From: Rhodobacterales bacterium 32-67-9 | GTDB taxonomy: Bacteria > Pseudomonadota > Alphaproteobacteria > Rhodobacterales > Rhodobacteraceae | Length of the DNA: 58,609 bases | Direction: 5' to 3' | Assembly (NCBI GenBank): GCA_002280515.1 | Contig: NCEA01000014.1 | Coordinates: 141,477 to 200,085, forward strand | Part shown: positions 31,721 to 41,427 of the stretch, one piece after another | Position numbering within the stretch: position 1 is the stretch's first letter | Layout of the letters: each line of letters opens with the position of its first letter | Notes under the pieces: generated by a model | Databases searched by the model: none | What the model was told of the DNA's origin: nothing | Seen by the model: the letters and a program-made list of their open reading frames with translations, nothing else | Translations under genes and position numbers: made by a program

Positions 31721-33916
31721 GTGACCGATCCCGGGTTTTTCGACGAAGGCGCGCTTGTCTCGGTCCTGACGACGGAGCCTCTGGGCCGGGCGCTCGACTA
31801 CCGGGCACCGGAGGGCGGCTGTTTCGCGGGCGCCTTCGTCGAGGTGCCGCTTGGTCCGCGCCGGGTTCTGGGCGTCGTCTGGGGCAAGGGCGAGGGCGGC
31901 TATGACCTTGCCAAGGTGCGCCCCGTCACCCGGGTTCTCGACGCAGCCCCGATGGGCGCGGCGATGCGGACCTTCCTTATCCGCGCCGCCGACTACACGC
32001 TGACGCCGATGCCGGCGATGCTGCGGCTCGCGACCCGCGCACCCGGTCTCGCCGATCCGCCGGGACCGCGCAGGGTCTACCGGAAGGGCTGGGCGGAACC
32101 GGACCGGATGACCGATGCCCGGGCGCGGGTTCTGGACATACTGGACGAATATGGCGGCGCGGCCTTCACGCTCGGCGAACTCGCCGGGCTTGCCGGGGTC
32201 TCGACCGGCGTCGTCAAGGGCCTGGTGAAACAGGGCGCCGTCGCCGAGGAGGAGGCGGCGCGCGACCTGCCTTATCCGCGGCTCGATCCCGACCTTGCCG
32301 GCAAGGACCTTGCCGCGGATCAGGCCGAGGCCGCGGCGCGGCTCAGGGCCGGGGTCGCGGGCGGGTGCTATGGCACGACGCTCCTGAAAGGTGTCACCGG
32401 GTCGGGCAAGACCGAGGTCTACCTCGAAGCTGTCGCGGAATGCCTGAGGGCCGGCCTGCAGGCGCTGGTCCTTTTACCCGAGATCGCGCTGACGGCGGAA
32501 TTTCTGACGCGGGTCGAAGACCGCTTCGGCGCGATGCCCGGCGAATGGCATTCGGGCGTCACGCAGACCGAACGCCGGCGGCTCTGGCGCATGGCGGGGG
32601 AGGGCAATGTCGGCCTCGTCGTCGGTGCCCGTTCCGCGCTTTTCCTGCCGTTCCGTGACCTTGGCCTGATCGTCGTCGATGAGGAACACGACACTTCCTA
32701 CAAGCAGGAGGACGGGGCGCTCTACAATGCCCGCGACATGGCGGTGCTGCGCGCTTCTCTTTGCGACGCGCAGGTGGTGCTCGCCTCCGCCACCCCCTGT
32801 CTTGAAAGTTGGGCCAATGCCGAAGCGGGGAAATATCAGCGCATCGACCTCACGTCGCGCTTCGGCGTGGCCGAAATGCCGGACATGCGTGCCATCGACA
32901 TGCGCGACGAACGGCTGGAGCCGAACCGCTGGATCGGCCCGACGCTGGTCGGGGCAGTGCGCGAGCGGATCGGGCTCGGCGAACAGGCACTCCTCTTCCT
33001 CAACCGGCGCGGATATGCGCCGGTCACGATCTGTCGCGCCTGTGGCCACCAGATCGGTTGCGAGCATTGCGACGCGCGGATGGTCGAGCACCGGTTCCTC
33101 AAGCGCCTCGTCTGCCACCAGTGCGGCGAGACGAAGCCGATGCCGGAAGTCTGCCCGAACTGCAAGGCCGAGGGGCGACTCGCGCCCGTTGGTCCGGGGG
33201 TGGAGCGGCTGGCCGAGGAGGTCGCCCTGCGCTTCCCCGAGGCGCGGGTGGCGGTGCTGTCCTCGGACCTCTTCGGCTCTGCCCGTGCGCTCAAGGACAA
33301 GATCGCCGAGATCGCCGGCGGCGGCGCGGACATCATCATTGGCACGCAACTGGTGGCCAAGGGGCACAACTTCCCGCTCCTGACACTGGTCGGCGTGATC
33401 GACGCCGATCTCGGGCTGCAAGGCTCCGACCTGCGCGCCGCCGAACGCACGTTCCAGTTGATGCGGCAGGTCTCGGGCCGCGCCGGACGCAGCGAACGGC
33501 CGGGCGTGGCGATGCTGCAGACCTATCAGCCGGACCACGCCGTGATCCGCGCGATCCTTTCGGGCGACGAGGAGGCGTTCTGGCGCGCCGAGGCGGCGGA
33601 GCGGCAGGCGGCCGGGATGCCGCCCTACGGCCGGCTTGCGGGCATCGTCCTGTCCTCGCCCGACGTGCAGGCGGTCTTCGATTTCGGCGCCGAACTCGCC
33701 CGCCGCGATGCCCCGTTGCGGCGAATCGGCGCCCAGGTCTTCGGGCCGGCGCCAGCCCCCGTGGCCCGCGTACGCGGCCGCCACCGGGTGCGGCTGCTGG
33801 TCAAGGCGGCGAAGGGCGTGGCGCTGCAACCGGCGCTGGCCGAATGGGTCGGGCAGTTGAAGCCGCCGAACAACCTGCGCCTGTCGATCGACATCGACCC
33901 GCAGAGTTTCTACTGA
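31721..33916 (+). CDS. priA: Primosomal replication restart helicase PriA
   Basis: A 731-aa 3'-5' helicase that reloads the replisome at collapsed forks. After the N-terminal DNA-binding domain (about 1-110) come Walker [13 protein letters not shown], the DEEH box in [15 protein letters not shown] and [11 protein letters not shown] zinc-binding insertion follows ([13 protein letters not shown], then CHQCGE and CPNC), and QVSGRAGRS is helicase motif VI. The start is GTG. All eight zinc cysteines are present. Length is normal. Confidence 0.96.
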   Translation: MTDPGFFDEGALVSVLTTEPLGRALDYRAPEGGCFAGAFVEVPLGPRRVLGVVWGKGEGGYDLAKVRPVTRVLDAAPMGAAMRTFLIRAADYTLTPMPAMLRLATRAPGLADPPGPRRVYRKGWAEPDRMTDARARVLDILDEYGGAAFTLGELAGLAGVSTGVVKGLVKQGAVAEEEAARDLPYPRLDPDLAGKDLAADQAEAAARLRAGVAGGCYGTTLLKGVTGSGKTEVYLEAVAECLRAGLQALVLLPEIALTAEFLTRVEDRFGAMPGEWHSGVTQTERRRLWRMAGEGNVGLVVGARSALFLPFRDLGLIVVDEEHDTSYKQEDGALYNARDMAVLRASLCDAQVVLASATPCLESWANAEAGKYQRIDLTSRFGVAEMPDMRAIDMRDERLEPNRWIGPTLVGAVRERIGLGEQALLFLNRRGYAPVTICRACGHQIGCEHCDARMVEHRFLKRLVCHQCGETKPMPEVCPNCKAEGRLAPVGPGVERLAEEVALRFPEARVAVLSSDLFGSARALKDKIAEIAGGGADIIIGTQLVAKGHNFPLLTLVGVIDADLGLQGSDLRAAERTFQLMRQVSGRAGRSERPGVAMLQTYQPDHAVIRAILSGDEEAFWRAEAAERQAAGMPPYGRLAGIVLSSPDVQAVFDFGAELARRDAPLRRIGAQVFGPAPAPVARVRGRHRVRLLVKAAKGVALQPALAEWVGQLKPPNNLRLSIDIDPQSFY

Positions 33917-33923
33917 CCGGACC

Positions 33924-34985
33924 TCAGGCCAGCACCCGGTCGCCGCGCTGATCGAGGATCAGATCCGTCGCCATCGCGCCGACCCACATCGCGAAAAGCG
34001 CCAGCCAGGCGGTGCCGGCAAAGATCGACCCGCCGCTTACGCCGGCGCCGATCGAGCAGCCGCCGGCCAGCATCGCTCCGAAGCCCATCAGGACGGCGCC
34101 GAACATCGACCGGCGCATGGTGCTTTCGCCCTCGAATCCTTCGAAGCGGAACTGGCCGGCAAGAAGCGCCGAGATGCCGGCGCCGATCACCACGCCGGGC
34201 ACGAGGCCGACATCGAACTCCAGAACCCTGACCGGCTCCAGGAAGAACATGAGCGTGGTGGCGGACGGGCCGGAGAAGGTCACCGAACTGATCGTCACCG
34301 GATCGAAGCTGACCTGGGCAAGCGCATAGGTCGAGATCCAGCCGAGTGCCACCGAGAACCCGACCCCGGACGCGAAGACGAGGGTCGAGGCGCCGATGCG
34401 GTTCCGCCGTGCCAGAAAGAGTGCGAGGAGCGCGATGAGGACGCCGAGGACAAGGCCGCTGGCCCGGGGCAGTCCGCTCCAGTCGATGAGGTCGAGGTTG
34501 CGCCCGCCCGACGTGACCCAGAGGCTGGCGAGCCGGTCGCGCAACGGGGCAAGGATGCCCTTGAGGCTCATCTGCGCGACGACCGCGAAGATGAGGCCCG
34601 AGACGACCGACCGCAGGTTGCCGGAGGAGCCGAGGACGAGAAGACGGCCGGGGCAGCCGCGCGCGAGCACCATGCCGATGCCAAAGACGATCCCGCCGAC
34701 GATCGCGCCCGACCACGACCCGGTAATGGCCATCATCCGCGCCTCGTCGACCCGCATGAAGCCCAGAAGTTCGGCCCCCTGCACCCAGACCACGGCGGTG
34801 GAGAAGCACAAAAGCCAGACCGAGACGCGCGGGCCGAGCTGACCGCGGGCGAATTCCACCGTGGCGGCGCGCAGGCAGAAGCGCGAGCGTTGGGCCGCGA
34901 CGCCGAAGACGATGCCGGTGATCAGCCCGAAAAGTGCGGCCGCCGGAGTTTCGCCAATCCGTTCGACGAGTGCGAGAATGTCCAT
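33924..34985 (-). CDS. YeeE/YedE family (thiosulfate/sulfur transport) membrane protein
   Basis: A 353-aa polytopic inner-membrane protein with two YeeE/YedE repeats. Conserved cysteine motifs are SRFCLRAA, ARGCPGRLLVLGSSG and AGGCSIGAGVSGG, the kind of residues that relay thiosulfate in the TsuA subfamily. I start it at 34985, where GGAGGAAA precedes; the longer frame extends into the divergent promoter region. It should import thiosulfate or another sulfur species. The divergent MFS gene starts about 190 bp away. Confidence 0.87.
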   Translation of the reverse strand: MDILALVERIGETPAAALFGLITGIVFGVAAQRSRFCLRAATVEFARGQLGPRVSVWLLCFSTAVVWVQGAELLGFMRVDEARMMAITGSWSGAIVGGIVFGIGMVLARGCPGRLLVLGSSGNLRSVVSGLIFAVVAQMSLKGILAPLRDRLASLWVTSGGRNLDLIDWSGLPRASGLVLGVLIALLALFLARRNRIGASTLVFASGVGFSVALGWISTYALAQVSFDPVTISSVTFSGPSATTLMFFLEPVRVLEFDVGLVPGVVIGAGISALLAGQFRFEGFEGESTMRRSMFGAVLMGFGAMLAGGCSIGAGVSGGSIFAGTAWLALFAMWVGAMATDLILDQRGDRVLA

Positions 34986-35173
34986 GGGCGTTTCCTCCCT
35001 CCCGGACGGATGCGGGATCGTGAATGTATTCGCCTTGATCCAGATCATGGCCCCCGTGCGAATGTCCAGCCGGCCCCCGCGCGACAGGATGGCGCTCTCA
35101 CTGTGCGAAACCGCGCGCGGGGCTGTGCGAAACCGCTCTCGCCACCGCAAAAAAACCGTCGTATGTCGGGCGG

Positions 35174-36409
35174 ATGCGCATTCCGACCCTCACGCTCAAG
35201 GAAGCGGCCCACCTGCCGCGCTGGCGCCAGCCGGCCTTCCTGCTGTTCCTGATGGCGGCGGCGATGCCGATTGCCTTCGCGACCTGGTCAGCGCTTCTGA
35301 ACAACTTCGTGAAAGAGGCGGCCGGCTTCACCGGGGTGGAGATCGGCTGGCTGCACACGGTGCGGGAGATCCCCGGTTTCCTCGCCATCGGGGTCATCGT
35401 GCTTTTGTGGGTGATGCGCGAACAGGTGCTTGCCGTACTGGCGCTTGGCCTGCTCGGCGCGACGACCGCCGTCACCGCGATGTTTCCGAGCCTCGGCGGC
35501 ATCCTGACGATCACGCTCTTGTCGTCGATCGGGTTTCACTATTTCGAGACGGTCAACCAGTCGCTGCAATTGCAGTGGATCGACCGCAAGCGCGCGCCGC
35601 AGACGATCGGCTGGATCGTCGCCATCGGGTCGGGCGCCTCGATGGTGGCCTACGGCCTTATCGTGCTGACATGGAAGACCTTCGATCTGAGCTACGGTGT
35701 CGTCTACGGCCTGTCGGGCGGGCTGACCCTTGCCATCGCGATCTTCGCGGCCCTCGCCTATCCGCAGTTCGAGGCGCCAGACCCGCAGCTCAAGCATTTC
35801 GTGCTGCGCAAGCGCTACTGGCTCTACTACCTTCTGCAGTTCATGGCCGGCGCGCGGCGGCAGATCTTCGTCGTCTTCGCGGCCTTCATGATGGTCGAAC
35901 GCTTCGGCTTCGAGGTGCACGAGGTCACGGCGCTCTTTCTGGTCAACTACTTCATCAACATGATCGCGGCGCCCTTCATGGGACATGCCGTCGGCCACTA
36001 CGGCGAACGTGCCGCGCTGATCCTCGAACATGGCGGGTTGCTTGCCGTGTTCCTTGCCTATGGCGGCATCTACTGGTTCGGCTGGGGCGTCATGGTCGCG
36101 GCGACGCTTTACGTCATCGACCACCTCTTCTTCTCGCTGGCCTTCGCGCTGAAGACCTACTTCCAGAAGATCGCGAGCCCCGAGGACATCGCGCCGACGG
36201 CGGCGGTGGCTTTCACGATCAACCATATCGCGGCGGTCTTCTTGCCGGCAGCACTCGGCTATCTCTGGGTCGTCTCGCCCGCTGCGGTCTTCGGGCTCGC
36301 GGCGGGACTGGCCGGCATCTCGCTCCTTCTCGCGCTTCTCATCCCGCGCCACCCGGAACCGGGGTACGAGACGATCTTCGCTCGCGGCCTGCCGGTGGCG
36401 GCGGAATAG
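35174..36409 (+). CDS. MFS transporter
   Basis: A 411-aa major facilitator with about 12 helices. The first loop (VKEAAGFTGVEIGWLHTVREIPGF) and GHYGERAALILEHG between helices resemble the MFS loop motifs. The central loop is short. No substrate-specific motif recognised. The MATE gene starts immediately after its stop codon, so the two efflux-type proteins are probably made together. Confidence 0.85.
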   Translation: MRIPTLTLKEAAHLPRWRQPAFLLFLMAAAMPIAFATWSALLNNFVKEAAGFTGVEIGWLHTVREIPGFLAIGVIVLLWVMREQVLAVLALGLLGATTAVTAMFPSLGGILTITLLSSIGFHYFETVNQSLQLQWIDRKRAPQTIGWIVAIGSGASMVAYGLIVLTWKTFDLSYGVVYGLSGGLTLAIAIFAALAYPQFEAPDPQLKHFVLRKRYWLYYLLQFMAGARRQIFVVFAAFMMVERFGFEVHEVTALFLVNYFINMIAAPFMGHAVGHYGERAALILEHGGLLAVFLAYGGIYWFGWGVMVAATLYVIDHLFFSLAFALKTYFQKIASPEDIAPTAAVAFTINHIAAVFLPAALGYLWVVSPAAVFGLAAGLAGISLLLALLIPRHPEPGYETIFARGLPVAAE

Positions 36410-37765
36410 ATGTCGGCCGAGCAGGGCAAGTTCGTCACCGGCAGCCTGTTGCGCCATGTGGTGACCATGTCGCTTTCGGGGGCGATGGGGTTGTCGTTCA
36501 CCTTCCTCGTCGATTTCCTCGCGCTCTGGTGGATCTCGCAGCTTCGGGTCGAGGCGATGATCGCCGCCGTCGGCATCGCCGGCACGATCCAGTTCGCCGT
36601 GATGTCCATCGCCATCGGCATGATGATCGGCGCGGTGGCGCTCGTCTCGCGCAGCATCGGCATGGGCGAGCGCGTCCGCGCACGGCGGATCGCCACCACC
36701 GGGATCGTCCTGATGGCGCTCGCGCAGGCGGCGGTGTCGGGCCTGATCTGGATCTTTCGCCGCGAGGTGCTGATCGCCTCGGGGGCGGAGGGCGAGGTTC
36801 TTGACCTTGCCGAGCATTTCCTGTCGGTCACGCTGCCCTCGATGCCGATGATCGCGGTCGGCATCGCCTCCTCGGCGCTGCTCCGGGCGGTCGGCGATGC
36901 CTGGCGGTCGATGGCGGTGACGATGGTCGCGGGCGGCGTCGCGGTGATGCTCGATCCCTTCCTGATCGTCTGGTTGGGTTGGGGGGTGACCGGCGCCGCG
37001 ATCTCCATCGTCGTGGCGCGTGGGGCGATGTGCGCCCTCGGCCTCTGGTTCGCGATCCGCACGCATGACCTCCTCGCCCGCCCGACGGCGGAGGATGTCG
37101 TGACCTTCTACCGGCCCTTCCTCGCCATCGCGCTTCCGGCCATCGCGACGCAGCTGTCCACGCCGTTCGGAAACTGGATCCTGACCCGTGAAATCGCCCA
37201 GTTCGGCGAAAGTGCCGTGGCCGGATGGGGCGTGGTGATGCGCCTCACCATTCTGGCGTTCGGCGGCATCTTCGCGCTTTCCGGCGCTATCGGCGGCATC
37301 ATCGGCCAGAATTTCGGCGCCGGCCGCCCCGACCGTGTGGGCGAGGCCTATTGGGCCGCGCTGAAGTTCTGCGCGGTCTACACGCTCGTCACCTGGGCGC
37401 TGATGGCGGCCCTGACCGGTCCGATCGCCAGTTCCTTCGGCCTGTCGGCTGACGGCGAGGCGGTGGTGCGCACCTTCACCCATTACGCGGCCTTTGCCTT
37501 CATCTTCACCGGCGCGCTCTTCGTCGCCAACGCGACGTTCAACAACCTGGCCCGGCCGCTCTGGTCCACCGCCGCCAACTGGTTTCGCGACGGTCTTCTC
37601 ATGCTGCCTGCCGGCATGGCGCTGGCCGCGCTCCACGGGGCCGAAGGCGTTGTCTGGGCCAATGCGCTCGTCAACGTGATCGCCGGCACCGTAGCCGCCT
37701 GGCTTGCCTGGCGCTATATTCGCAGCCTGAACCGGCCGCAGCCCGTCGCTGCCGCCGCCGCGTAG
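36410..37765 (+). CDS. MATE family efflux transporter
   Basis: A 451-aa multidrug/toxin extrusion protein with about 12 helices in two MatE domains (roughly 20-180 and 240-400). Typical segments are SLSGAMGLSFTFLVDFLALW, ALVSRSIGMGERVRARRI and GGIIGQNFGAGRPDRV. It couples substrate export to a Na+ or H+ gradient. It directly abuts the MFS gene and precedes msrA by 9 bp, so a stress-related transcript is possible. Confidence 0.9.
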   Translation: MSAEQGKFVTGSLLRHVVTMSLSGAMGLSFTFLVDFLALWWISQLRVEAMIAAVGIAGTIQFAVMSIAIGMMIGAVALVSRSIGMGERVRARRIATTGIVLMALAQAAVSGLIWIFRREVLIASGAEGEVLDLAEHFLSVTLPSMPMIAVGIASSALLRAVGDAWRSMAVTMVAGGVAVMLDPFLIVWLGWGVTGAAISIVVARGAMCALGLWFAIRTHDLLARPTAEDVVTFYRPFLAIALPAIATQLSTPFGNWILTREIAQFGESAVAGWGVVMRLTILAFGGIFALSGAIGGIIGQNFGAGRPDRVGEAYWAALKFCAVYTLVTWALMAALTGPIASSFGLSADGEAVVRTFTHYAAFAFIFTGALFVANATFNNLARPLWSTAANWFRDGLLMLPAGMALAALHGAEGVVWANALVNVIAGTVAAWLAWRYIRSLNRPQPVAAAAA

Positions 37766-37774
37766 GAGAGACCG

Positions 37775-38428
37775 ATGCTGAACGCCCTCTTCGGAAGGAA
37801 ATCCGACATGCCCGCCAAGGACGAGGCCCTACCGGGCCGGGCCGAGCCGATCCCGACCGCCGACGAGCATTTCATCTTTCACCGCCCGCTGAAGTCGCCG
37901 GTGCCCGCGGGCATGGAAGAGGCGATGTTCGGCATGGGCTGCTTCTGGGGCGTGGAGCGCAAGTTCTGGCAACTGGATGGCGTCTGGCTGACAATGGTCG
38001 GCTATTCCGCAGGCCTCACCCCGAACCCGACCTACAAGGAAACCTGCACCGGGATGACCGGTCAGAACGAGGTGGTGCGGGTAATCTACGATCCGAAACT
38101 GATTTCTTACGACGACCTCCTCAAGGTCTTCTGGGAAGGCCACGATCCGACGCAGGGCAACCGCCAGGGCAACGATGTCGGCACGCAGTACCGGTCCGGC
38201 ATCTACACCTTTACTGCGGCGCAGGCCGAGGCGGCGGAGGCGAGCCGCGAGGTCTATGCCGAACGGTTGAAGGCGGCCGGCTTCGGCGCGATCACGACCG
38301 AGATCAAGCCGGCGGAACCCTTCTACTTCGCCGAGGATTACCACCAGCAATACCTCGCCAAGAACCCGGCGGGCTATTGCGGTGTCGGTGGCACCGGGGT
38401 GAGCTGCCCCATCGGCCTCAAGGCCTGA
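37775..38428 (+). CDS. msrA: Peptide-methionine (S)-S-oxide reductase MsrA
   Basis: A 217-aa MsrA that reduces methionine-S-sulfoxide in proteins. The catalytic GCFWG is at 55-59, preceded by a 50-residue N-terminal extension. It also has [26 protein letters not shown] cut by family-typical spacing, and the resolving cysteines near the C-terminus ([12 protein letters not shown]). No signal peptide, so cytosolic. It follows the MATE gene and is one base from the acetyltransferase gene. Confidence 0.95.
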   Translation: MLNALFGRKSDMPAKDEALPGRAEPIPTADEHFIFHRPLKSPVPAGMEEAMFGMGCFWGVERKFWQLDGVWLTMVGYSAGLTPNPTYKETCTGMTGQNEVVRVIYDPKLISYDDLLKVFWEGHDPTQGNRQGNDVGTQYRSGIYTFTAAQAEAAEASREVYAERLKAAGFGAITTEIKPAEPFYFAEDYHQQYLAKNPAGYCGVGGTGVSCPIGLKA

Positions 38429-38429
38429 C

Positions 38430-38975
38430 ATGGCCCGCTCCCCGCGCGACGTCATGGTCAGCGGGGAGTGGTACTCGTGCCTCGACGACGCCTATGAAGA
38501 GATGCGCCGCGCGGCGCGGCGGGCCTGCCACCAGCACCGGCTGATGGACCCCGACGCGCGCGGCGCTTGCGCGCCGATGCTGTCGGATCTGGTGACCATT
38601 GGCCGCGACTGCTGGATCGAGGCACCGTTCCACTGCTCCTACGGGATCAACCTGACACTCGGCGACCGCGTCTACCTGAACGCGGGCTGCGTCGTGCTCG
38701 ACAGCGCGCCGGTGCGGATCGGCGCCGGCTCCATGCTCGGGCCCGGCGTCCATATCTACTGCGCCGACCATCACCGCGACGCGGAGAAGCGCCGCGCCGG
38801 GATCGAACGCGCGCTGCCGGTGACCGTCGGTGCAGATGTCTGGATCGGCGGCGGCGCGATCCTTCTGCCGGGTGTTACGGTCGGCGACGGGGCGATCATC
38901 GCCGCCGGCGCGGTCGTGTCACGTGACGTTGCGGCAGGATCACGGGTTGCAGGCATCCCCGCCCGGGGTCTATAG
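38430..38975 (+). CDS. Maltose O-acetyltransferase-like hexapeptide-repeat transferase
   Basis: A 181-aa left-handed beta-helix acetyltransferase. The N-terminal maltose-acetyltransferase domain (SGEWYSCLDDAYEEMRR) is followed by hexapeptide repeats: LTLGDRVYLNAGCVVLD, VRIGAGSMLGPGVHIYCADHH (catalytic His region) and VGADVWIGGGAILLPGVTVG. It should transfer acetyl from acetyl-CoA to a sugar or similar hydroxyl; true acceptor unknown. One base separates it from msrA. Confidence 0.88.
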   Translation: MARSPRDVMVSGEWYSCLDDAYEEMRRAARRACHQHRLMDPDARGACAPMLSDLVTIGRDCWIEAPFHCSYGINLTLGDRVYLNAGCVVLDSAPVRIGAGSMLGPGVHIYCADHHRDAEKRRAGIERALPVTVGADVWIGGGAILLPGVTVGDGAIIAAGAVVSRDVAAGSRVAGIPARGL

Positions 38976-39019
38976 CGCCGCGCAACGTTGCCGCTTGCTC
39001 GCCCCGCGAAGGATTGCCC

Positions 39020-39898
39020 ATGACGACCTATGCCGCCCTGACCACCCTGCCGGACCGGGAACGCGCCGACGCGCTGGCCGAGGCGATGGAGAACTTCCTG
39101 CCAGAGCCGACCGGTATCGGCTGCTTCGAGATCGAGGACGGGTCGGGCCGCTACGAAGTCGGTATCTATTTCGAGGAAGAGCCGAACTCGATCGAACTGG
39201 CGCTGATGGCCGCGATCTACGGGGCGGAGCCGTTCGTCGTCTCCGACGTGCCGGAAACCGACTGGGTCGCCCATGTGAAACGCAATCTCCAGCCCGTCGA
39301 GGCCGGGCGGTTCTTCGTCTACGGCAGCCACGACGCCGACCGCGTGCCCGAGGGCAAGGTGGCGCTCTTGATCGAGGCGGCGATGGCTTTCGGCACCGGG
39401 CATCACGGCACCACGCTCGGCTGCCTTCTGGCGCTCGACCGGCTCGACCGGGCAGGGTTCCGGGGTCACAAGGTTGCCGATATCGGCTGTGGCACGGCGG
39501 TGCTGGCGATGGCGGCTGCGTCGATCTGGCCCGATCCGGTCATCGCATCCGATATCGACCCGGTAGCGGTCGAGGTGGCGCTGGCCAATATCGCGGCGAA
39601 TGACCTGAAAGGCCGGGTGACATGCGTGGAGGCGGCGGGCTTCGAGCATCCCGACCTGCGGGCCAGGGCACCCTACGATCTGGTTTTCGCGAACATTCTC
39701 AAGGGCCCGCTGATCGAGCTGGCGCCGGACATGGCGCGGATGACGGCGCCGGGCGGCTACGCGATTCTGTCGGGAATCCTCAATCCGCAGGCGGATGCGG
39801 TGGTTTCGGCCTACAAGTCCCGCGGTTTTTGCCTCGTATCCCGGGACGAAATCGGCGAATGGACGACATTGGTTCTGCGTCGTGATCAATCCGCGTGA
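39020..39898 (+). CDS. prmA: Ribosomal protein L11 methyltransferase PrmA
   Basis: A 292-aa class I SAM-dependent methyltransferase that trimethylates L11. The N-terminal recognition domain (about 1-95) is followed by AFGTGHHGTT, the SAM motif VADIGCGTAVLAMAA, ASDIDPVAVEVALAN and the NILKGPLIEL motif near the active site. AAGGA precedes the ATG at 39020; an in-frame TTG two codons earlier is less likely. Confidence 0.93.
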   Translation: MTTYAALTTLPDRERADALAEAMENFLPEPTGIGCFEIEDGSGRYEVGIYFEEEPNSIELALMAAIYGAEPFVVSDVPETDWVAHVKRNLQPVEAGRFFVYGSHDADRVPEGKVALLIEAAMAFGTGHHGTTLGCLLALDRLDRAGFRGHKVADIGCGTAVLAMAAASIWPDPVIASDIDPVAVEVALANIAANDLKGRVTCVEAAGFEHPDLRARAPYDLVFANILKGPLIELAPDMARMTAPGGYAILSGILNPQADAVVSAYKSRGFCLVSRDEIGEWTTLVLRRDQSA

Positions 39899-39977
39899 CC
39901 TGACGTCGCGCCGCATTTTCGCCACAAAGTTTCCTCACGCTCGACATCTGCGGGGGCGCGAGACTTGGGGGATCGAC

Positions 39978-40325
39978 ATGGTCGATCGGAATTTGCAGAA
40001 TTTCTATGGCCGGCTCGGGCGGATCGAGCGGATCCATAATGCCGGCGGCGGCTTCGAAGCCGATGGCACGCTCGGCATGTCCTATTACAAGGCGCGGCAG
40101 CGGCCATTGCGGCGGGCGGGCATACTCGCCCCGCTGGTCCTCGTTGCCATGACCATCGTCGTTATCAAGGCGTCAGTCCTCGCCTCCATCGGTCCGGAGC
40201 GCTACGAGGACAGGATCGCGGCCCTCAGGGCCGGCGCCACGGTCGAACATGTGGGAGCCTATGTGCTTCAGGCCGATCCGCTGACGGTGGCGGTCGCCGC
40301 GCAGATCCGCAAGGTCATCTACTGA
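39978..40325 (+). CDS. Small single-pass membrane protein of unknown function
   Basis: A 115-aa protein. A soluble N-terminus of about 45 residues (IERIHNAGGGFEADGTLGMS, then basic YKARQRPLRR) leads into one transmembrane helix (AGILAPLVLVAMTIVVIKAS, about 47-66). A short periplasmic part with RYEDRIAALRAGATVEHVG ends QIRKVIY. I recognise no family. GGGG precedes the ATG. A strong terminator follows. Confidence 0.7.
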   Translation: MVDRNLQNFYGRLGRIERIHNAGGGFEADGTLGMSYYKARQRPLRRAGILAPLVLVAMTIVVIKASVLASIGPERYEDRIAALRAGATVEHVGAYVLQADPLTVAVAAQIRKVIY

Positions 40326-40353
40326 CACCTGCCTCCCGTGAGGCGGAAAAGAG

Positions 40354-40389
40354 AAAGGCCGTGTCGGGAGATGTCCCGGCACGGCCTTT
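40354..40389. terminator. Strong bidirectional terminator
   Basis: AAAGGCCGTG-t-CGGGA pairs with TCCCG-g-CACGGCCTTT around a GATG loop: 15 pairs with one mismatch. On the minus strand the stem is followed by CTCTTTTCC, so it best terminates the DUF1127 gene. It also stands after the convergent membrane-protein gene. Confidence 0.85.
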
Positions 40390-40418
40390 GGCGACCGAAG
40401 TCGCGGGTCTGACGTTGA

Positions 40419-40607
40419 TCAGGCGCGCGTTTCGATCATGTCGATGTCGCCACGGGTCAGGCCGATATCGTCAAGCTCACGGTCCGACAGGCGCGACAGC
40501 GCATTGCGGGTGACGCGGGTGTCGTTCCAGGCCGCGAAGGCCGAGACGAGCGTGCCGAAGAAGCCGGTGAAGTGGCTGTTGGAGCGGTTCAGTTCATAAA
40601 CGGACAT
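40419..40607 (-). CDS. DUF1127 miniprotein
   Basis: A 62-aa basic protein with the C-terminal DUF1127 motif: WNDTRVTRNALSRLSDRELD followed by DIGLTRGDIDMI. A second ATG six bases upstream (40613) is possible, but its spacing from GAGG is only two bases, so I prefer 40607. In Rhodobacter a DUF1127 protein (CcaF1) has been linked to RNA metabolism under stress; whether this one does the same is inference. It is monocistronic with a strong terminator. Confidence 0.9.
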   Translation of the reverse strand: MSVYELNRSNSHFTGFFGTLVSAFAAWNDTRVTRNALSRLSDRELDDIGLTRGDIDMIETRA

Positions 40608-40775
40608 GGTCATTTCCTCGAATTTTCGGGTGCTTCCAAATTGTGCATCCCGCTTTCGATCCGTCAGATAATTGGGCGGTCCGCGAACCGCAAGAGCGCC
40701 GCCTGCAGGTCGGTCATGCAATCCCTGCATAGGTGCTTCGCGCTGTAACCTTTTGTAAAGAAGTCGTTTCTGCGC

Positions 40776-40800
40776 GTGCGAAATCTGTCGTTTTTCGCAC
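40776..40800. repeat. Perfect inverted repeat GTGCGAAA-N9-TTTCGCAC
   Basis: Eight-base arms at 40776-40783 and 40793-40800 around a 9-nt spacer. It lies about 165 bp upstream of the DUF1127 start and 124 bp upstream of ruvC. It could be a dimeric operator or the stem of a short RNA. No T-run beyond the one within the arm. Confidence 0.55.
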
Positions 40801-40874
40801 TTGCAGCGACGGATTTCTGCTGTCCCGATCACGCCGATGTAACACGGGCCGGACCGGCATTCGGCCTTTGCGAT

Positions 40875-40889
40875 GTTCGCTTTTCGTGC
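40875..40889 (+). promoter_or_regulatory. Degenerate LexA-box candidate upstream of ruvCAB
   Basis: GTTC-N7-GTGC, one base from the alphaproteobacterial SOS box GTTC-N7-GTTC, 35 bp before the ruvC start. TGCTAG (40887-40892) could be a -10 that the box overlaps. ruvCAB is LexA-regulated in some alphaproteobacteria, so the position is sensible, but a single mismatched box is weak. Confidence 0.35.
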
Positions 40890-40923
40890 TAGTCGTGGGA
40901 AAAAAGCAACAGAGGTGGGGCAG

Positions 40924-41427
40924 ATGCGTGTAATCGGCATTGATCCAGGGCTACGGAACCTCGGCTGGGGCGTGATCGAGGCGGCGGGATCGCGACTCAA
41001 TCATGTCGCGAACGGGGTAATTCATTCCGAGGGCGACGACCTTGCCGCGCGGCTTCTGTCGCTGCATGTCGCGCTGACGCGGATCGTCGGCGACTATGCG
41101 CCGGACGCGGCGGCGGTGGAACAGACCTTCGTCAACAAGGACGGCGCCGGGACGCTGAAGCTCGGCCAGGCGCGGGGCATCGCGATGCTGGTTCCGGCGC
41201 AAGCCGGGCTTACGGTCGGCGAATACGCCCCGAACGCGGTGAAGAAGGCGGTGGTCGGGGTCGGCCACGCCGACAAGGCCCAGATCGCCCAGATGGTACG
41301 CTACCAGCTTCCGGGGGTCGAGCTGGCCGGCCCCGACGCGGCCGACGCCCTCGCCATTGCGATCTGCCACGCCCATCACCTGCAAAGTGCCGGCCGTCTG
41401 GCCGCGGCGCTGAAAGGCGCGGCATGA
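40924..41427 (+). CDS. ruvC: Holliday junction resolvase RuvC
   Basis: A 167-aa RNase H-fold endonuclease that cuts Holliday junctions. Catalytic acidic residues sit in [13 protein letters not shown] (Asp7 region), [10 protein letters not shown] (Glu) and [16 protein letters not shown] (C-terminal Asp pair). I start at 40924 (MRVIGIDPG); the longer frame overlaps the promoter. ruvA overlaps its end by 4 bp. Confidence 0.96.
   Translation: MRVIGIDPGLRNLGWGVIEAAGSRLNHVANGVIHSEGDDLAARLLSLHVALTRIVGDYAPDAAAVEQTFVNKDGAGTLKLGQARGIAMLVPAQAGLTVGEYAPNAVKKAVVGVGHADKAQIAQMVRYQLPGVELAGPDAADALAIAICHAHHLQSAGRLAAALKGAA

Larger units (their letters stand above)
40608..40923. promoter_or_regulatory. Divergent regulatory region between the DUF1127 gene and ruvC
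   Basis: A 316-bp gap with no convincing gene. On the minus strand TTGCGG (40688-40693) and TTATCT (40666-40671) are 16 bp apart, a possible promoter for the DUF1127 gene. A perfect inverted repeat lies at 40776-40800 and a degenerate SOS-like box at 40875-40889 near ruvC. The composition is more AT-rich than the flanks. Confidence 0.5.

Noticed and set aside
35288-37636. 782-aa minus-strand frame across the MFS and MATE genes
   Set aside because: Antisense to two clear transporters; His/Arg/Asp-rich shadow composition.
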